Of a stretch of 64,000 bases of DNA, positions 1-9,035 are shown one piece after another; position 1 is the stretch's first letter; the number at the start of each line of letters is the position of its first letter. The position numbers were made by a program, and so were the translations under genes. The notes beneath the pieces are model-generated. The model searched no databases and was not told the DNA's origin. It saw only the letters and a list, made by a program, of their open reading frames with translations. This DNA is from Qipengyuania algicida (lineage in GTDB: Bacteria; Pseudomonadota; Alphaproteobacteria; Sphingomonadales; Sphingomonadaceae), in contig NZ_WTYA01000002.1 in the NCBI RefSeq assembly GCF_009828025.1, forward strand, positions 372,001 to 436,000. The letters run 5' to 3'.

Positions 1-941
1 CCACCCTCCTCGATGTTGCGCGCCGCGCCGAAGAAGCGCTTGGGCCGCTGGAGCGCATTGGCATCGACACCGCCGGTCAGCACCTTGCCCGAGCTGGGCA
101 CCACGGTGTTGTAGGCGCGGCCGAGGCGGGTGATCGAATCGAGCAGGATCACCACGTCCTTCTTGTGTTCGACCAGACGCTTGGCTTTCTCGATCACCAT
201 TTCGGCGACCTGGACGTGACGCTGCGCGGGTTCGTCGAAGGTCGAGGAAATCACTTCGCCCTTCACCGAACGCTGCATGTCGGTGACCTCCTCAGGCCGC
301 TCGTCGACCAGAAGCACCAGCAGGAACACTTCCGGATGGTTGTCCGTGATCGCCTTGGCGATGTTCTGCAGCAGCACCGTCTTACCTGTGCGCGGCGGCG
401 CAACGATCAGCGCGCGCTGGCCCTTGCCCTGGGGCGAAATGATATCGATCACCCGCGCCGACTTGTCCTTGACCGTCGGATCGAGCGTGTCGAGCGACAG
501 CTTTTCTTCGGGATACAGCGGCGTCAAATTGTCGAAATTGGTCCGATGGCGGACCTGTTCGGGATCTTCGTAATTGACGCTGGTTAGCCGGGTCAGTGCG
601 AAATAGCGCTCACCCTCGCGAGGTGCACGGATTTCGCCTTCGACGGTGTCCCCGGTGCGCAAGCCCATTTTGCGGACCTGATTGGGCGAGACGTAGATAT
701 CATCGGGGCCGGCGAGATAGTTCGCCTCGGGCGAGCGGAGGAAGCCGAAGCCGTCCTGCAGCACCTCGATGGTGCCGATACCCATGATCTTTTCTTCGTA
801 GTCCTCGTCTTCGGCGAGCTCACGCAGAATGCAGAACATCAGGTCCTGCCGGCGCATGGTCGAAGCGCCTTCGACGCCCAGTTCCTCGGCCATCGAGACC
901 AGCTCTGCTGGCGGTTTCGCTTTGAGATCTTTAAGATGCAT
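1..941 (-). CDS. rho: Transcription termination factor Rho (partial, C-terminus cut by window edge)
   Basis: Hexameric RNA-dependent ATPase that ends transcription of untranslated RNA. About 313 codons are present, roughly the first three quarters of a normal ~420-residue Rho. The frame opens [10 protein letters not shown] and shows the Rho N-terminal helical domain, a cold-shock-like RNA-binding domain ([13 protein letters not shown] near residues 63-75) and a Walker A loop APPRTGKT near residue 180, then the Walker B region [16 protein letters not shown] at 939-941 is the first start in frame; no clear Shine-Dalgarno precedes it. A promoter-like TTGACG-17-TATTTT lies about 100 bases upstream. 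The identification is secure. Confidence 0.96.
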   Translation of the reverse strand, partial: MHLKDLKAKPPAELVSMAEELGVEGASTMRRQDLMFCILRELAEDEDYEEKIMGIGTIEVLQDGFGFLRSPEANYLAGPDDIYVSPNQVRKMGLRTGDTVEGEIRAPREGERYFALTRLTSVNYEDPEQVRHRTNFDNLTPLYPEEKLSLDTLDPTVKDKSARVIDIISPQGKGQRALIVAPPRTGKTVLLQNIAKAITDNHPEVFLLVLLVDERPEEVTDMQRSVKGEVISSTFDEPAQRHVQVAEMVIEKAKRLVEHKKDVVILLDSITRLGRAYNTVVPSSGKVLTGGVDANALQRPKRFFGAARNIEEG

Positions 942-1048
942 TTGTTTTTTATTCCAAAAGGGTAGGTTGGCCGGCAGGTCTTGTGGGCTTTGGGAAAGCA
1001 GACCCGGTCCAGACGTGATGCGGGACGAGTGCCGTTAATGAGATGCGT

Positions 1049-1077
1049 AAAATAGGATCGCTACGCGGTAGCGTCAA
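1049..1077 (-). promoter_or_regulatory. Sigma-70-like promoter for rho with palindromic spacer
   Basis: On the minus strand TTGACG (1072-1077) is followed after exactly 17 bases by TATTTT (1049-1054). The expected start of transcription, near 1042, leaves a leader of about 100 bases before rho. The spacer overlaps a perfect 6-bp inverted repeat, CGCTAC-n3-GTAGCG (1059-1073), which could be an operator or just a hairpin at the end of hemJ transcripts. Confidence 0.55.
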
Positions 1078-1115
1078 TCGCCTTTCCGCGATTAGCCGAA
1101 AGGATCATCGCCCTG

Positions 1116-1559
1116 TCAGAACGGTCTGACGACCACCAGCACCACGATCAGCGCCAACGCAATGCCAGGGACTTCGCCCCACATCCTCAACTGCTTCTCA
1201 CTCAACGGACGTTCGCCGCGGCCCATCTTCTTCGCCTGAGCGACCATCCAGCCATGATAGCCCGAGAGAGCCAGCACGATGGCGAGCTTGGCGTGCAACC
1301 ACGGCTCGCTCCACGCACCGATCGCAGCCGCAAGCGCAATACCGAGAATCCAAACCACGATCAGGCTGGGGGTGAGGATGATACTGCGCAGCTTGCCCAT
1401 GCGATGCGCCCATTTCGCCTCCTCCGCAGACCCTGGCGCAGTATCGAGACAATAAATCATCTGGCGCGGCAGCATGAACAGCCCCGCCATCCAGAACACC
1501 ACGAAAATGATATGGCCGGCCTTGAGCCAGAGATAGGTCATCGAAAGCACATCCTGCAT
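1116..1559 (-). CDS. hemJ: Protoporphyrinogen IX oxidase, HemJ type
   Basis: Small integral membrane enzyme (147 residues) that oxidises protoporphyrinogen IX to protoporphyrin IX in bacteria lacking HemG/HemY. It has four hydrophobic segments (about 7-30, 60-80, 88-106, 128-146) and the typical N-terminal block WLKAGHIIFVVFWMAGLF with conserved His16, then HRMGKLR and WLHAKLA. Length and pattern match the HemJ (UPF0093) family. It lies just downstream of hemE on the same strand, with the CPBP gene between, so this is a haem-synthesis cluster. The start is ATG at 1557-1559. Confidence 0.9.
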   Translation of the reverse strand: MQDVLSMTYLWLKAGHIIFVVFWMAGLFMLPRQMIYCLDTAPGSAEEAKWAHRMGKLRSIILTPSLIVVWILGIALAAAIGAWSEPWLHAKLAIVLALSGYHGWMVAQAKKMGRGERPLSEKQLRMWGEVPGIALALIVVLVVVRPF

Positions 1560-1623
1560 GGGCGGGCTGATACACTGTTAGGTCAAACAGTCTCAAGCAT
1601 CATATCGCAACATTGCCGATCCG

Positions 1624-2340
1624 TCACACGATCAGCGAAATTGCATTGCCGAAGTTATGCATCACGACTGGCAACACCACGCTGCCGCTACGCAAGCGCA
1701 AATAGACCGCGATAAAAGATGGCAATGCAGTAAGCGCCATAATCATCGGATCGAAAGCAAGCTGACCATTTGAATAGCTGAACGCATGAGCCAGGCCGAA
1801 CAGGGCACAGGACAGCACCGCGCCCCAACCCCAATCGACGCCGAGGATGCGTACTCGTCCGCGAAATGCCTGATCGAGCGCGAACAGCAACAGGCCACGA
1901 TAGAAGCATTCCTCTTCAAAACCGGGCATGGTGAGCTGGAACGCAATAGTCTCATGGCTTGCCGGGCCGCTCGGAAAAACAAACGCCAGCACCACGAAAA
2001 ACGCGCAATAGATCACCAGCACCGGAAACGTCGCGCGCAGGCTGCCTGGCTTCTGCCTCAACGTAATACCGCAACGACCCCAGTTTAACGCCGGCAGGCT
2101 GGCGATCATCAGCGTGGCGGCAAGCGCAAGAATCTTGCCCTGCCAGTTCCATTCGGCCGAAGGCAGAAGATTGGGCAGCACGCCATAAGCACGGGTAAGC
2201 AAGGCATCGTTGATCAGCACCAGCACAGCTGCCACCAGCAGCCAGCCGAAGGAAAAATCCTTTCGGCTGCTCAACCCCAGCACCACTCCCACGGTCAGCA
2301 ACATCACCTCGATCAAGGCGATGGAGATCAATCCGTCCAT
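1624..2340 (-). CDS. CPBP family intramembrane glutamic endopeptidase
   Basis: Polytopic membrane protein (238 residues) of the CAAX-prenyl-protease-2/bacteriocin-processing (CPBP, Abi) family. The family motifs are in order: E143-E144-x3-R148 (EECFYR), F181-x3-H185 (FGLAH) and H228-x3-N232 (HNFGN), the expected active-site set. At least six hydrophobic stretches are visible. The ATG lies four bases after the hemE stop, so it is probably co-transcribed with hemE and hemJ. The substrate is unknown; nothing here supports a link to haem beyond location. Confidence 0.85.
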   Translation of the reverse strand: MDGLISIALIEVMLLTVGVVLGLSSRKDFSFGWLLVAAVLVLINDALLTRAYGVLPNLLPSAEWNWQGKILALAATLMIASLPALNWGRCGITLRQKPGSLRATFPVLVIYCAFFVVLAFVFPSGPASHETIAFQLTMPGFEEECFYRGLLLFALDQAFRGRVRILGVDWGWGAVLSCALFGLAHAFSYSNGQLAFDPMIMALTALPSFIAVYLRLRSGSVVLPVVMHNFGNAISLIV

Positions 2341-2344
2341 TCAT

Positions 2345-3370
2345 TTATCTTTCCCAACTCCGAACCGCAGCGATCAACCGCTCGACGTGGGCAATCGGAG
2401 TATGCTGGCCGATCCCGTGACCAAGATTGAACACATGCGGGCGATCGGAAAACGCCTGGAGGATGTCCCGCGTCCGCCGTTCCAGCGCATCCCCCCCTGC
2501 CAGCAGAAGCAGCGGGTCGAGATTGCCTTGCACCGGCATCCCGTTGGGCAATTCGCGCGCGACCCAGACCGGATCGAGCGTTTCGTCGATCCCGACCGCA
2601 TCGACCCCGGTTTCTCGCGCATAAGCGACAAGTTTCTCGCCCGAACCCTTGGGAAAACCGATCACCGGGACGCCGGGCCGTGCCTCATGCACCCGCGTCG
2701 CCAGCCGGGCATTGGGTCCAATGACCCAGCTTTCGTACTGATCGGGAGCAAGGCTGCCTGCCCAGCTGTCGAACAATTGCACCGCTTCGACCCCGGCATC
2801 GATCTGGCCGAGCAGATAATCGAAAGTTGCATTCTCCAATGCATCGACGAGCGATTGGAAGGCTGCAGGATCGCGGTACGCAAGCGCGCGTGCATCACCC
2901 TGGTCCTTCGAGCCCTGCCCAGCGATCATGTAGGTCGCGACGGTCCAGGGCGATCCGGCAAATCCCAGCATGGTCGTTTCCGGACCCAGCTCTGCGCGGG
3001 TGAGGCGAACCGTCTGGTAGATCGGATCGAGCCGTTCCGGCACTGCCTCGAGTGCCTGCCATGCACCATCGACAAGGGGCGGCGCCAGCCGTGGGCCCTC
3101 GCCCGCTTCGAACCACAGATCCTGACCCATGGCATGGGGAATCACGAGTATGTCGGAGAACAGGATTGCCCCGTCGAAACCGAACCGCCTGATTGGTTGC
3201 AACGTGATTTCTGCTGCCGCCTCAGGATCATATGCCAGCGCAAGAAAGCCACCCTTTTCTGCACGCAACTCCCTGTATTCCGGGAGATAACGGCCCGCCT
3301 GACGCATCAGCCAAAGCGGTACTTTTGGACCGATACGTCCGTTCAGAGTGTCGATGAGCAATCCGGGCAT
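2345..3370 (-). CDS. hemE: Uroporphyrinogen decarboxylase
   Basis: Cytosolic enzyme that decarboxylates the four acetate side chains of uroporphyrinogen III to coproporphyrinogen III. The 341-residue length is usual. The N-terminal signature WLMRQAGRYLPEY sits near residues 20-32 and is followed by the (beta/alpha)8-barrel landmarks GAILFSDIL, GFAGSPWTVATYM, QLFDSWAG and the C-terminal FNLGHGI. ATG is at 3368-3370. hemE borders the replication origin in several alphaproteobacteria, and the gap upstream of this gene is the oriC candidate. Confidence 0.96.
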   Translation of the reverse strand: MPGLLIDTLNGRIGPKVPLWLMRQAGRYLPEYRELRAEKGGFLALAYDPEAAAEITLQPIRRFGFDGAILFSDILVIPHAMGQDLWFEAGEGPRLAPPLVDGAWQALEAVPERLDPIYQTVRLTRAELGPETTMLGFAGSPWTVATYMIAGQGSKDQGDARALAYRDPAAFQSLVDALENATFDYLLGQIDAGVEAVQLFDSWAGSLAPDQYESWVIGPNARLATRVHEARPGVPVIGFPKGSGEKLVAYARETGVDAVGIDETLDPVWVARELPNGMPVQGNLDPLLLLAGGDALERRTRDILQAFSDRPHVFNLGHGIGQHTPIAHVERLIAAVRSWER

Positions 3371-3688
3371 GGCGTGTGTTCAACCAAATAATAAGTAATT
3401 TTAAAAGGGATGATGGAGTCTGTTGGCCCTGTGGAAATCGGGGATTGCGGCGATCTGCCGGATTTTCCCAGCGATGAACAGTCCGCAGCTGGTCGCGAAT
3501 CGCGAACTTCCTTGAGTCGAGTCAAACTTATCCGGCTTGTCCCCAGCCTGTCGATGATCGCGCAATCTGTCCAAAACTTGCTGTAGCGATTGGCCGATAA
3601 CGGGGAGCGAATCCTGTCCCGAACTTGTCGTCAGCTGCATCCCATGGTTTATGCCGGTAGTTCTCCACAAGCGCACCGCCGGGGTTTC
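3371..3688. other. oriC: Candidate chromosomal replication origin (oriC) between hemE and the PPDK-regulator gene
   Basis: About 318 bases without a protein gene, between divergent hemE and the RP001-type gene. This is the position of the origin in Caulobacter and Rickettsia (established synteny). Seen here: an AT-rich block 3386-3406 with a single G in 21 bases; DnaA-box-like words TTCTCCACA (3661-3669, one mismatch from TTATCCACA), TTGTCCCCA (3537-3545) and, on the minus strand, ATTTCCACA (3430-3438), each of the last two with two mismatches; and five GANTC sites (3416, 3497, 3514, 3519, 3609). No perfect DnaA box was found, so the limits are tentative. Confidence 0.6.
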
Positions 3689-4534
3689 GTGAAACGCATC
3701 CATCTCCATCTGATGTCCGATTCGACCGGCGAGACGCTGGAGATGATCGCCAAGGCGGCGCTCGCGCAATTCGAGAACGTCGACGTTGTCCGCCATTTCT
3801 GGCCCATGGTGCGCTCGCGTCAGCATCTCGACCGGATCGTGCCCGAAATGACCAGCAATCCGGGACTGGTGCTCTATACCCTGGTGAATGCCGATACCCG
3901 CCAACGGTTGGAGGAGCACTGCCGCCACCTCGCGCTCCCTGCGGTTCCGGTGCTCGATCAGGTGACCGAAGCGCTGGAAGTCGCGCTTGGCCAGGAGGCG
4001 CATGGCCGCCCCGGGCGCCAGCACCTGATGGACGATGCCTATTTTCGCAGGGTCGAGGCGATTCAGTTCACCATCGCACACGACGACGGGATCGGGCATG
4101 AGGAATGGGAGGAAGCCGATATCTTGCTCGCCGGCGTTTCCCGTTCGTCGAAAACCCCGACCAGTATCTATCTTGCCAACCGCGGCTACAAGGTCGCCAA
4201 TATCCCGCTGGTTGTCGAAAGCCCGCCCCCACCTGCTCTTTATCAGCTCAAGCATCCCATGGTTGTGGGTCTGACAAGTTCCCCCGATCGGCTGGTGCAG
4301 ATACGTCGCAATCGGTTGCTGACGCTCAACCAGCAGGCGCGCACGGCCTATGTCGATGGCGAGAGGGTCAAGGCAGAAGTGGCATTTGCGCGGCGATTGT
4401 TCGCCGAGAACGGCTGGCCGGTGATCGATGTGACGCGCCGGTCGATCGAGGAGACTGCTGCAGCGATCATCAAGCTTCTCGGTGAACACGAGCGCGAACA
4501 GCCCGGCCGTTTCGAAGGGGTGAAGCCCATATGA
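3689..4534 (+). CDS. Pyruvate,phosphate dikinase regulatory protein (DUF299 kinase/phosphotransferase)
   Basis: Bifunctional Ser/Thr kinase and pyrophosphorylase that switches pyruvate,phosphate dikinase or PEP synthase off and on. The P-loop-like motif GVSRSSKT is at residues 149-156 of the protein as started here, with the conserved [10 protein letters not shown] near the N-terminus. I chose the GTG at 3689 ([11 protein letters not shown], 281 residues), which matches the usual family start. An in-frame ATG at 3644 and TTG at 3590 would add 15 and 33 residues that look unlike the family. The stop overlaps maf by four bases. This is the RP001-type gene found next to alphaproteobacterial origins. 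Confidence 0.88.
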   Translation: MKRIHLHLMSDSTGETLEMIAKAALAQFENVDVVRHFWPMVRSRQHLDRIVPEMTSNPGLVLYTLVNADTRQRLEEHCRHLALPAVPVLDQVTEALEVALGQEAHGRPGRQHLMDDAYFRRVEAIQFTIAHDDGIGHEEWEEADILLAGVSRSSKTPTSIYLANRGYKVANIPLVVESPPPPALYQLKHPMVVGLTSSPDRLVQIRRNRLLTLNQQARTAYVDGERVKAEVAFARRLFAENGWPVIDVTRRSIEETAAAIIKLLGEHEREQPGRFEGVKPI

Positions 4535-5139
4535 GTGTGTCCCTGTCGCGGGAGGAAGTCATCCTTGCGTCGAACAGCGCCTCGCGCCGGGCGATGCTGG
4601 AGCAAGCCGGGGTGGCGTTCCGCAGCATCCCGGCAGACATCGACGAACGCGCAATAGAAGAGGAACTCGGCGCAAGCGATCCGGCGGAAGTGGCGCAGGT
4701 GCTCGCTGCGGCAAAGGCCGCACCTGTGTCGATCGATCATCCCGAACAATGGGTATTGGGCAGCGATTCTCTGGTCGAAGTCGATGGGCAAAGGTTCGAT
4801 AAGCCGCAGAGCCGCGAACAGGCAGCTGAGCATTTGCGGTTCTTTTCCGGCAAGGTGATGACTTTGCACAGTGCGGCGTCGCTGGCGCGCGGGGGCAAGA
4901 TTGACAGGATGACGAGCGATTTCGCCCGGCTTGCGGTGCGCGAACTCAGCGAGGATTTCATCTCATCCTATCTCGATGCCGAGTGGCCCGCAGTGGCCGG
5001 TTGCGTGGGCGTGTTCCGGATCGAGGCGGCAGGCGTGCAGCTGTTCGAGAGCATTCGCGGCGATCAGTTTACCGTGCTCGGGATGCCGCTGCTCGGCGTG
5101 CTCGATGCACTGCGCGAGCGCGGGGTGCTGCTCGCGTGA
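4531..5139 (+). CDS. maf: Maf family nucleoside triphosphate pyrophosphatase
   Basis: House-cleaning enzyme that hydrolyses non-canonical or modified nucleoside triphosphates (202 residues). The N-terminal substrate loop [13 protein letters not shown] (residues 10-22) corresponds to the LASxSPRR signature with Ala in place of Pro; the D/E-rich region [10 protein letters not shown] (about 73-82) and the [10 protein letters not shown] segment follow. The ATG overlaps the previous stop (ATGA) and the stop overlaps the aroE GTG, so translation is coupled in the order PPDK regulator-maf-aroE-coaE. Confidence 0.88.
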   Translation: MSVSLSREEVILASNSASRRAMLEQAGVAFRSIPADIDERAIEEELGASDPAEVAQVLAAAKAAPVSIDHPEQWVLGSDSLVEVDGQRFDKPQSREQAAEHLRFFSGKVMTLHSAASLARGGKIDRMTSDFARLAVRELSEDFISSYLDAEWPAVAGCVGVFRIEAAGVQLFESIRGDQFTVLGMPLLGVLDALRERGVLLA

Positions 5140-5990
5140 CACACTATGCCGAAGTGATCGGCGATCCGATAGCGCAGTCGAAATCTCCCGCGATTCACAA
5201 TTTCTGGCTCGGCAAGCTGGGGGTGGAGGCGGAATACCGTGCCGAGCGTGTCGCCGACGGACAATTGGAGTCCTATCTCTCCCGGCGGCGCGGCGATGCG
5301 GACTGGCTGGGATGCAATGTAACCATGCCGCTCAAGCTGGCGGTTGCGTCATTGCTCGACCGGATCGAACCGCGTGCGCAAGCGGTCGGGGCTATCAACA
5401 CGGTGTTCCGCGGCGAGGATGGCGCGCTGGTCGGCGACAACACGGATATTGTCGGCTTTCTCGAACCGCTGGAGCGCGAACTGTCGCAGCAGCATCTTTT
5501 TCGCATGGCGCGGATTATCGGGACCGGCGGTGCGGCTCGGGCGATCGTTTTCGGGTTGGCGAAGCAGGGATTCACCCTCGTCCTTGCCGGACGCAACCCT
5601 GCAAAGGCGCGTGCCCTGCTCGACGAGCTGGCGCCATCGGGCGAGCATCATGCGATCGATCTGGCGCATTTCGCCGATGCGACCGATTTTGCCTTCGATG
5701 ACCGCGAAGGCTGTTTCGACCTCGTGGTGAACGCCTCGCCACTGGGAATGCGCGGCCAGGCCCAACTCGCCTTCGACTGGAGCCACGCCCCGCCCGGCAG
5801 TATTGCCTATGACATCGTAACCGACCCGACCGACACCTCTTTCCTCGCCAATGCTCGCGCCGTCGGTTTGCAAACGATCGACGGACTCGCAATGCTGATC
5901 GGGCAGGCCGACCATGCGTTCCGGCATTTCTTTGGGGTGCAACCTCCGCGCGAACATGATGCGGAGCTGCGCGAGCTGCTGCTCGGATGA
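5136..5990 (+). CDS. aroE: Shikimate dehydrogenase
   Basis: NADPH-dependent reduction of 3-dehydroshikimate to shikimate in aromatic amino acid synthesis. With GTG at 5136 the protein is 284 residues and begins [17 protein letters not shown], the family N-terminus; the open frame extends further upstream only as a shadow over maf. Key sites: SKSP shikimate-binding, catalytic Lys in NVTMPLK, nucleotide-binding GTGGAARA and NASPLGM. It overlaps maf and coaE by four bases each. Confidence 0.94.
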   Translation: MTHYAEVIGDPIAQSKSPAIHNFWLGKLGVEAEYRAERVADGQLESYLSRRRGDADWLGCNVTMPLKLAVASLLDRIEPRAQAVGAINTVFRGEDGALVGDNTDIVGFLEPLERELSQQHLFRMARIIGTGGAARAIVFGLAKQGFTLVLAGRNPAKARALLDELAPSGEHHAIDLAHFADATDFAFDDREGCFDLVVNASPLGMRGQAQLAFDWSHAPPGSIAYDIVTDPTDTSFLANARAVGLQTIDGLAMLIGQADHAFRHFFGVQPPREHDAELRELLLG

Positions 5991-6586
5991 ATAAGCCGCT
6001 CATCCTCGGGCTCACCGGTTCGATCGGCATGGGCAAATCGACCGTCGCGGCGATGTTCGCCGATGAAGGCGTGCCGGTTTTCGATGCCGATGCCGAAGTG
6101 CGCGCGATGCAGGTGCCGGATGGAGAGCTGCTTGCTGCGATAGAAGTTGAATTCCCCGGCACAACTGGCCCCGAAGGCGTCGACCGTCAGGCGCTGGGCG
6201 CACTGGTATTTGGCAACAGCGAGGCGCTCGCGCGGCTCGAGGCGATCGTGCATCCTGCAGTTGCCCGCCGCCGCGCCGCCTTTCTGGCCGATCATTCCGA
6301 CGATCCAATTGTCGTGTTCGACATACCGCTATTGTACGAAAAGGGCGGGCATGAGGCAGTGGACCGAATCGTGGTCGTTACCGCACCCGCTGCTGTCCAG
6401 CGCGAGAGGGTATTAGCAAGGGCGGGAATGAGCGCGGAAAAATTTGCGCATATTCTGAAGATCCAGACTCCTGACGCCGAAAAGCGTGCCCGCGCGGATT
6501 TCTGCATCGATACGGGAGTTTCGCTGACCGAAACACGGCAGCAGCTGCGCACATTGATCGATAAACTGCGGGCTGAGCTACGCTAG
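5987..6586 (+). CDS. coaE: Dephospho-CoA kinase
   Basis: Last step of coenzyme A synthesis: ATP-dependent phosphorylation of the ribose 3'-OH of dephospho-CoA. The protein is 199 residues with a P-loop [12 protein letters not shown] at residues 8-19, the substrate motif FDADAEVR, and [10 protein letters not shown] in the lid/core region. The start codon overlaps the aroE stop (ATGA). Length and motif order are normal for the family. Confidence 0.95.
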   Translation: MNKPLILGLTGSIGMGKSTVAAMFADEGVPVFDADAEVRAMQVPDGELLAAIEVEFPGTTGPEGVDRQALGALVFGNSEALARLEAIVHPAVARRRAAFLADHSDDPIVVFDIPLLYEKGGHEAVDRIVVVTAPAAVQRERVLARAGMSAEKFAHILKIQTPDAEKRARADFCIDTGVSLTETRQQLRTLIDKLRAELR

Positions 6587-6649
6587 GCGGCGGCATTAGG
6601 TAGTTGCGAGCCCTTGCACTCACGCGACAAGAAGCGCAGATATATTGCG

Positions 6650-7363
6650 ATGCGCGAAATCGTATTCGATACCGAGACGACCGGGCTTGACCCCCGAACC
6701 GGCGACCGGATGGTGGAAATCGGTTGCATCGAGATGGTCAATCTCGTGCCTACCGGCGAAACGTTTCATGCCTATTTCAATCCCGAGCGTGACATGCCTG
6801 CCGCTGCCGAAGCGGTCCACGGCCTTTCGGCAGCGTTCCTGTCGGACAAGCCGCTGTTTCGTGACGGTGTGTCGGCATTGCTCGATTTTCTCGGCGATTC
6901 ACCCCTCGTAGCGCACAACGCAGGGTTCGATTTCGGTTTCCTCAACGCTGAACTGGCGCTGTGTGCGCTCGATCCGCTGGGCACCGACCGGATGGTCGAC
7001 ACCGTCGCGCTCGCCCGCAAACGCCATCCCGGAGCCAAGCTCTCGCTCGACGCATTATGCACGCGCTACGGCATTGATCGCAGCCATCGCGTCAAGCATG
7101 GCGCCTTGCTCGATGCGGAACTCCTTGCCCAGGTTTACGTCGAGCTGCGCGGCGGGCGGCAGATCGGTCTCGAACTCGCTGCCGAAGCTGCATTGGGAAT
7201 CGATACCGGCACAGGTACGGACGATCAGCGATCCGCGTTCAATCTTGGTCCGTCTCAGCGCAGCGAGCGTCGTGCGCCTCGCCCCCATGTGCCGAGCGCG
7301 GAAGAAATGGTGCGGCATCGCGCCTTCATCGAGCAGATGGAGAACGCGCTCTGGAGCACCTGA
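6650..7363 (+). CDS. dnaQ: DNA polymerase III epsilon subunit (3'-5' proofreading exonuclease)
   Basis: DEDDh exonuclease that proofreads in the polymerase III core. ATG at 6650 gives 237 residues starting MREIVFDTETTGLDP, with the Exo I motif D7-x-E9, Exo II around VAHNAGFDFGFLN, and Exo III HGALLDAELLA (H and D of the DEDDh set) near residue 150. The TTG at 6614 in the same frame was not used because the exonuclease domain begins directly at the ATG. The C-terminal ~45 residues are a variable tail that would hold the alpha-subunit-binding segment. Confidence 0.94.
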   Translation: MREIVFDTETTGLDPRTGDRMVEIGCIEMVNLVPTGETFHAYFNPERDMPAAAEAVHGLSAAFLSDKPLFRDGVSALLDFLGDSPLVAHNAGFDFGFLNAELALCALDPLGTDRMVDTVALARKRHPGAKLSLDALCTRYGIDRSHRVKHGALLDAELLAQVYVELRGGRQIGLELAAEAALGIDTGTGTDDQRSAFNLGPSQRSERRAPRPHVPSAEEMVRHRAFIEQMENALWST

Positions 7364-7452
7364 GGTCGGGCACTCGAAGTCGGCTTCTGCGTTGAGGAGA
7401 TACAGGGGTGAGCGGCCGGCAAACCGGCAAATCGACAGGAGAAAACAACAAT

Positions 7453-8022
7453 ATGGATATCCGCGTCTCGGGACATCAAATCGATACCGGCGAGGCCTTG
7501 CAGGCCTATGTGGCCGACCGTCTCAACGCCATGGTCGAGAAGTATTTCAACAAGGCACTCACTTCGCATGTTACTTTCGGCAAGGGTGCACATGGCTCCT
7601 TCACCAGTGATATCGTAACCCACGTCAATCGTGGCCTGATCCTCAAGAGCCATGGCGATGCGCAGGATGTTCATCTCAGTTTCGATCAGGCGGCGGAAAA
7701 GCTCGACAAGCAATTGCGGCGTTACAAGCGCCGAATTCAGGATCGCCACGAGCAGAGTGCCTATTCGGCGGAGGAAGAAGAGGCGGCCTATCGCATCTTC
7801 GCCGCGTCAGCCGAGGACGGTGCAGACAGCGAATCGGTCGATGCGCCGCCGATCATTGCGGAGACGACTGCGGACGTTCCGGAAGTGAGTGTAGCCGATG
7901 CGGTAATGATGCTCGATCTGCGCGATACAGGGGCATTATTGTTCAAGAATGCCGGGACAGGACATCACAATATGGTCTATCGCCGCCGCGACGGGTCGAT
8001 CGGCTGGGTCGAGCCGCGCTGA
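7453..8022 (+). CDS. hpf: Ribosome hibernation promoting factor, long form
   Basis: Binds the 30S decoding region in stationary phase and promotes 70S/100S inactive ribosomes. ATG at 7453 has an AGGAG at about 7437-7441; protein 189 residues. The N-terminal S30AE domain (DIRVSGHQIDTG, then KLDKQLRRYKRR near 90-102) is joined through an acidic linker to a C-terminal dimerisation domain (ADAVMMLDLRDTGALLFKN to the end), the architecture of long HPF. The in-frame GTG at 7408 would only add polar residues. Confidence 0.93.
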   Translation: MDIRVSGHQIDTGEALQAYVADRLNAMVEKYFNKALTSHVTFGKGAHGSFTSDIVTHVNRGLILKSHGDAQDVHLSFDQAAEKLDKQLRRYKRRIQDRHEQSAYSAEEEEAAYRIFAASAEDGADSESVDAPPIIAETTADVPEVSVADAVMMLDLRDTGALLFKNAGTGHHNMVYRRRDGSIGWVEPR

Positions 8023-8048
8023 ACCAACCACTGGCGGGAGGGTAACTG

Positions 8049-8507
8049 GTGTCGGACGAAAGCGGTGCGGAACGGCATTTCCGTGCGCTGGAGCGCCTGT
8101 ATGCTTCGGCGCCGATCAACCGGTTATTCCTCTCCCGCCTTGCCATCCCTGAAGAGGGGCAATCGCGGATTGCATTCAGCGTGCGAGAAGACGTTTATCA
8201 CGCCGCGGGCGCCGCGCATGGAACGATTTATTTCAAGATGCTGGACGATGCGGCTTTCTACGCGGCCAATACGCTCGCGACTGACCGCTTTTTGCTGACG
8301 ACTTCGTTCAATCTGCATTTCACCAAGCCTGTTCGGGCGGGTGAAGTGATTGCCGAGGGGCGCTGGGTCAGCGGGCGCAAGCGCGTCTTCGTAGCCGAAT
8401 CGCGGCTGGTGGATGCTCAGGGCGATGAGATCGGTCGCGGCACCGGCACCTTCATGCGCAGCCGCATTCCGCTTTTCACCCTGCCCGGCTACAGCGTTCA
8501 GCCGTGA
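8049..8507 (+). CDS. PaaI-type hotdog-fold thioesterase
   Basis: Single hotdog domain of 152 residues, probably an acyl-CoA thioesterase; substrate not predictable. The family pattern is seen in AAHGTIYFKMLDDAAFYAAN (His-Gly with the helix carrying the catalytic acid) and in LTTSFNLHFTKPVRAGEV. It starts with GTG preceded by GGGAGGGT. The stop overlaps the next gene by four bases, so it is translated together with the DUF1491 protein. Confidence 0.8.
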   Translation: MSDESGAERHFRALERLYASAPINRLFLSRLAIPEEGQSRIAFSVREDVYHAAGAAHGTIYFKMLDDAAFYAANTLATDRFLLTTSFNLHFTKPVRAGEVIAEGRWVSGRKRVFVAESRLVDAQGDEIGRGTGTFMRSRIPLFTLPGYSVQP

Positions 8508-8842
8508 GCGAGGCACGTCTGCCGTCCCATCTGATGGTCTCCGGGCTGATCCGCGCAACGCAAACCGCTGGTGGCTTTGGTACGGTTATTTCCAAGGGAG
8601 ACAGGGACTCCGGTATCGTACTGATTTTAACTATGGAACGTGGCGAAAACATAAGATTATGGGAGCGGATGCCGCGGCTCGACGGAACCCGCCCCTTTTT
8701 GGTATCAAAGACACAAAACGTTGATAAAAAACAAGAATTCGAAGAATATTTGCGCAAAAGGATCGCTCAGGACCCCGATAGCTGGCTAATCGAACTGGAT
8801 GTCCCGAATGCGGAACGCCTGATCGCGGAGTCGACCGGTTAA
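8504..8842 (+). CDS. DUF1491 family protein
   Basis: Small cytosolic protein of 112 residues, restricted to alphaproteobacteria. The recognisable core is GGFGTVISKGDRDSGIVLI followed by a strand-rich part and a C-terminal WLIELDVPNAERLI. Function unknown in the family. It starts with GTG inside the end of the thioesterase gene (four-base overlap). Upstream bases are more AT-rich in its middle (8700-8760) than in neighbours. Confidence 0.78.
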   Translation: MSEARLPSHLMVSGLIRATQTAGGFGTVISKGDRDSGIVLILTMERGENIRLWERMPRLDGTRPFLVSKTQNVDKKQEFEEYLRKRIAQDPDSWLIELDVPNAERLIAESTG

Positions 8843-9035
8843 CTTGACTTGATTTCATTTGCGACTATTTGCGCGCCCACTTCGGTGCGTAGGCGACGAG
8901 TGCAACAATACGGTTGCAGGGTCAGCACGCAGTCGGGGTTCGGCCGGCAGGCCGCCAAGGATCGGAACCGATGCGTCAACCACGCGCCCGATCACGCCCT
9001 GCGCAGGTCCGTTCACCGCCGATGAACACGGGATC

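Noticed and set aside
2210..3391. Open frame of 393 codons on the plus strand
   Set aside because: Antisense to hemE, which is clearly the real gene; no motif in the frame.
4983..5135. Upstream extension of aroE
   Set aside because: These codons lie inside maf in another frame; the family N-terminus begins at the GTG at 5136.
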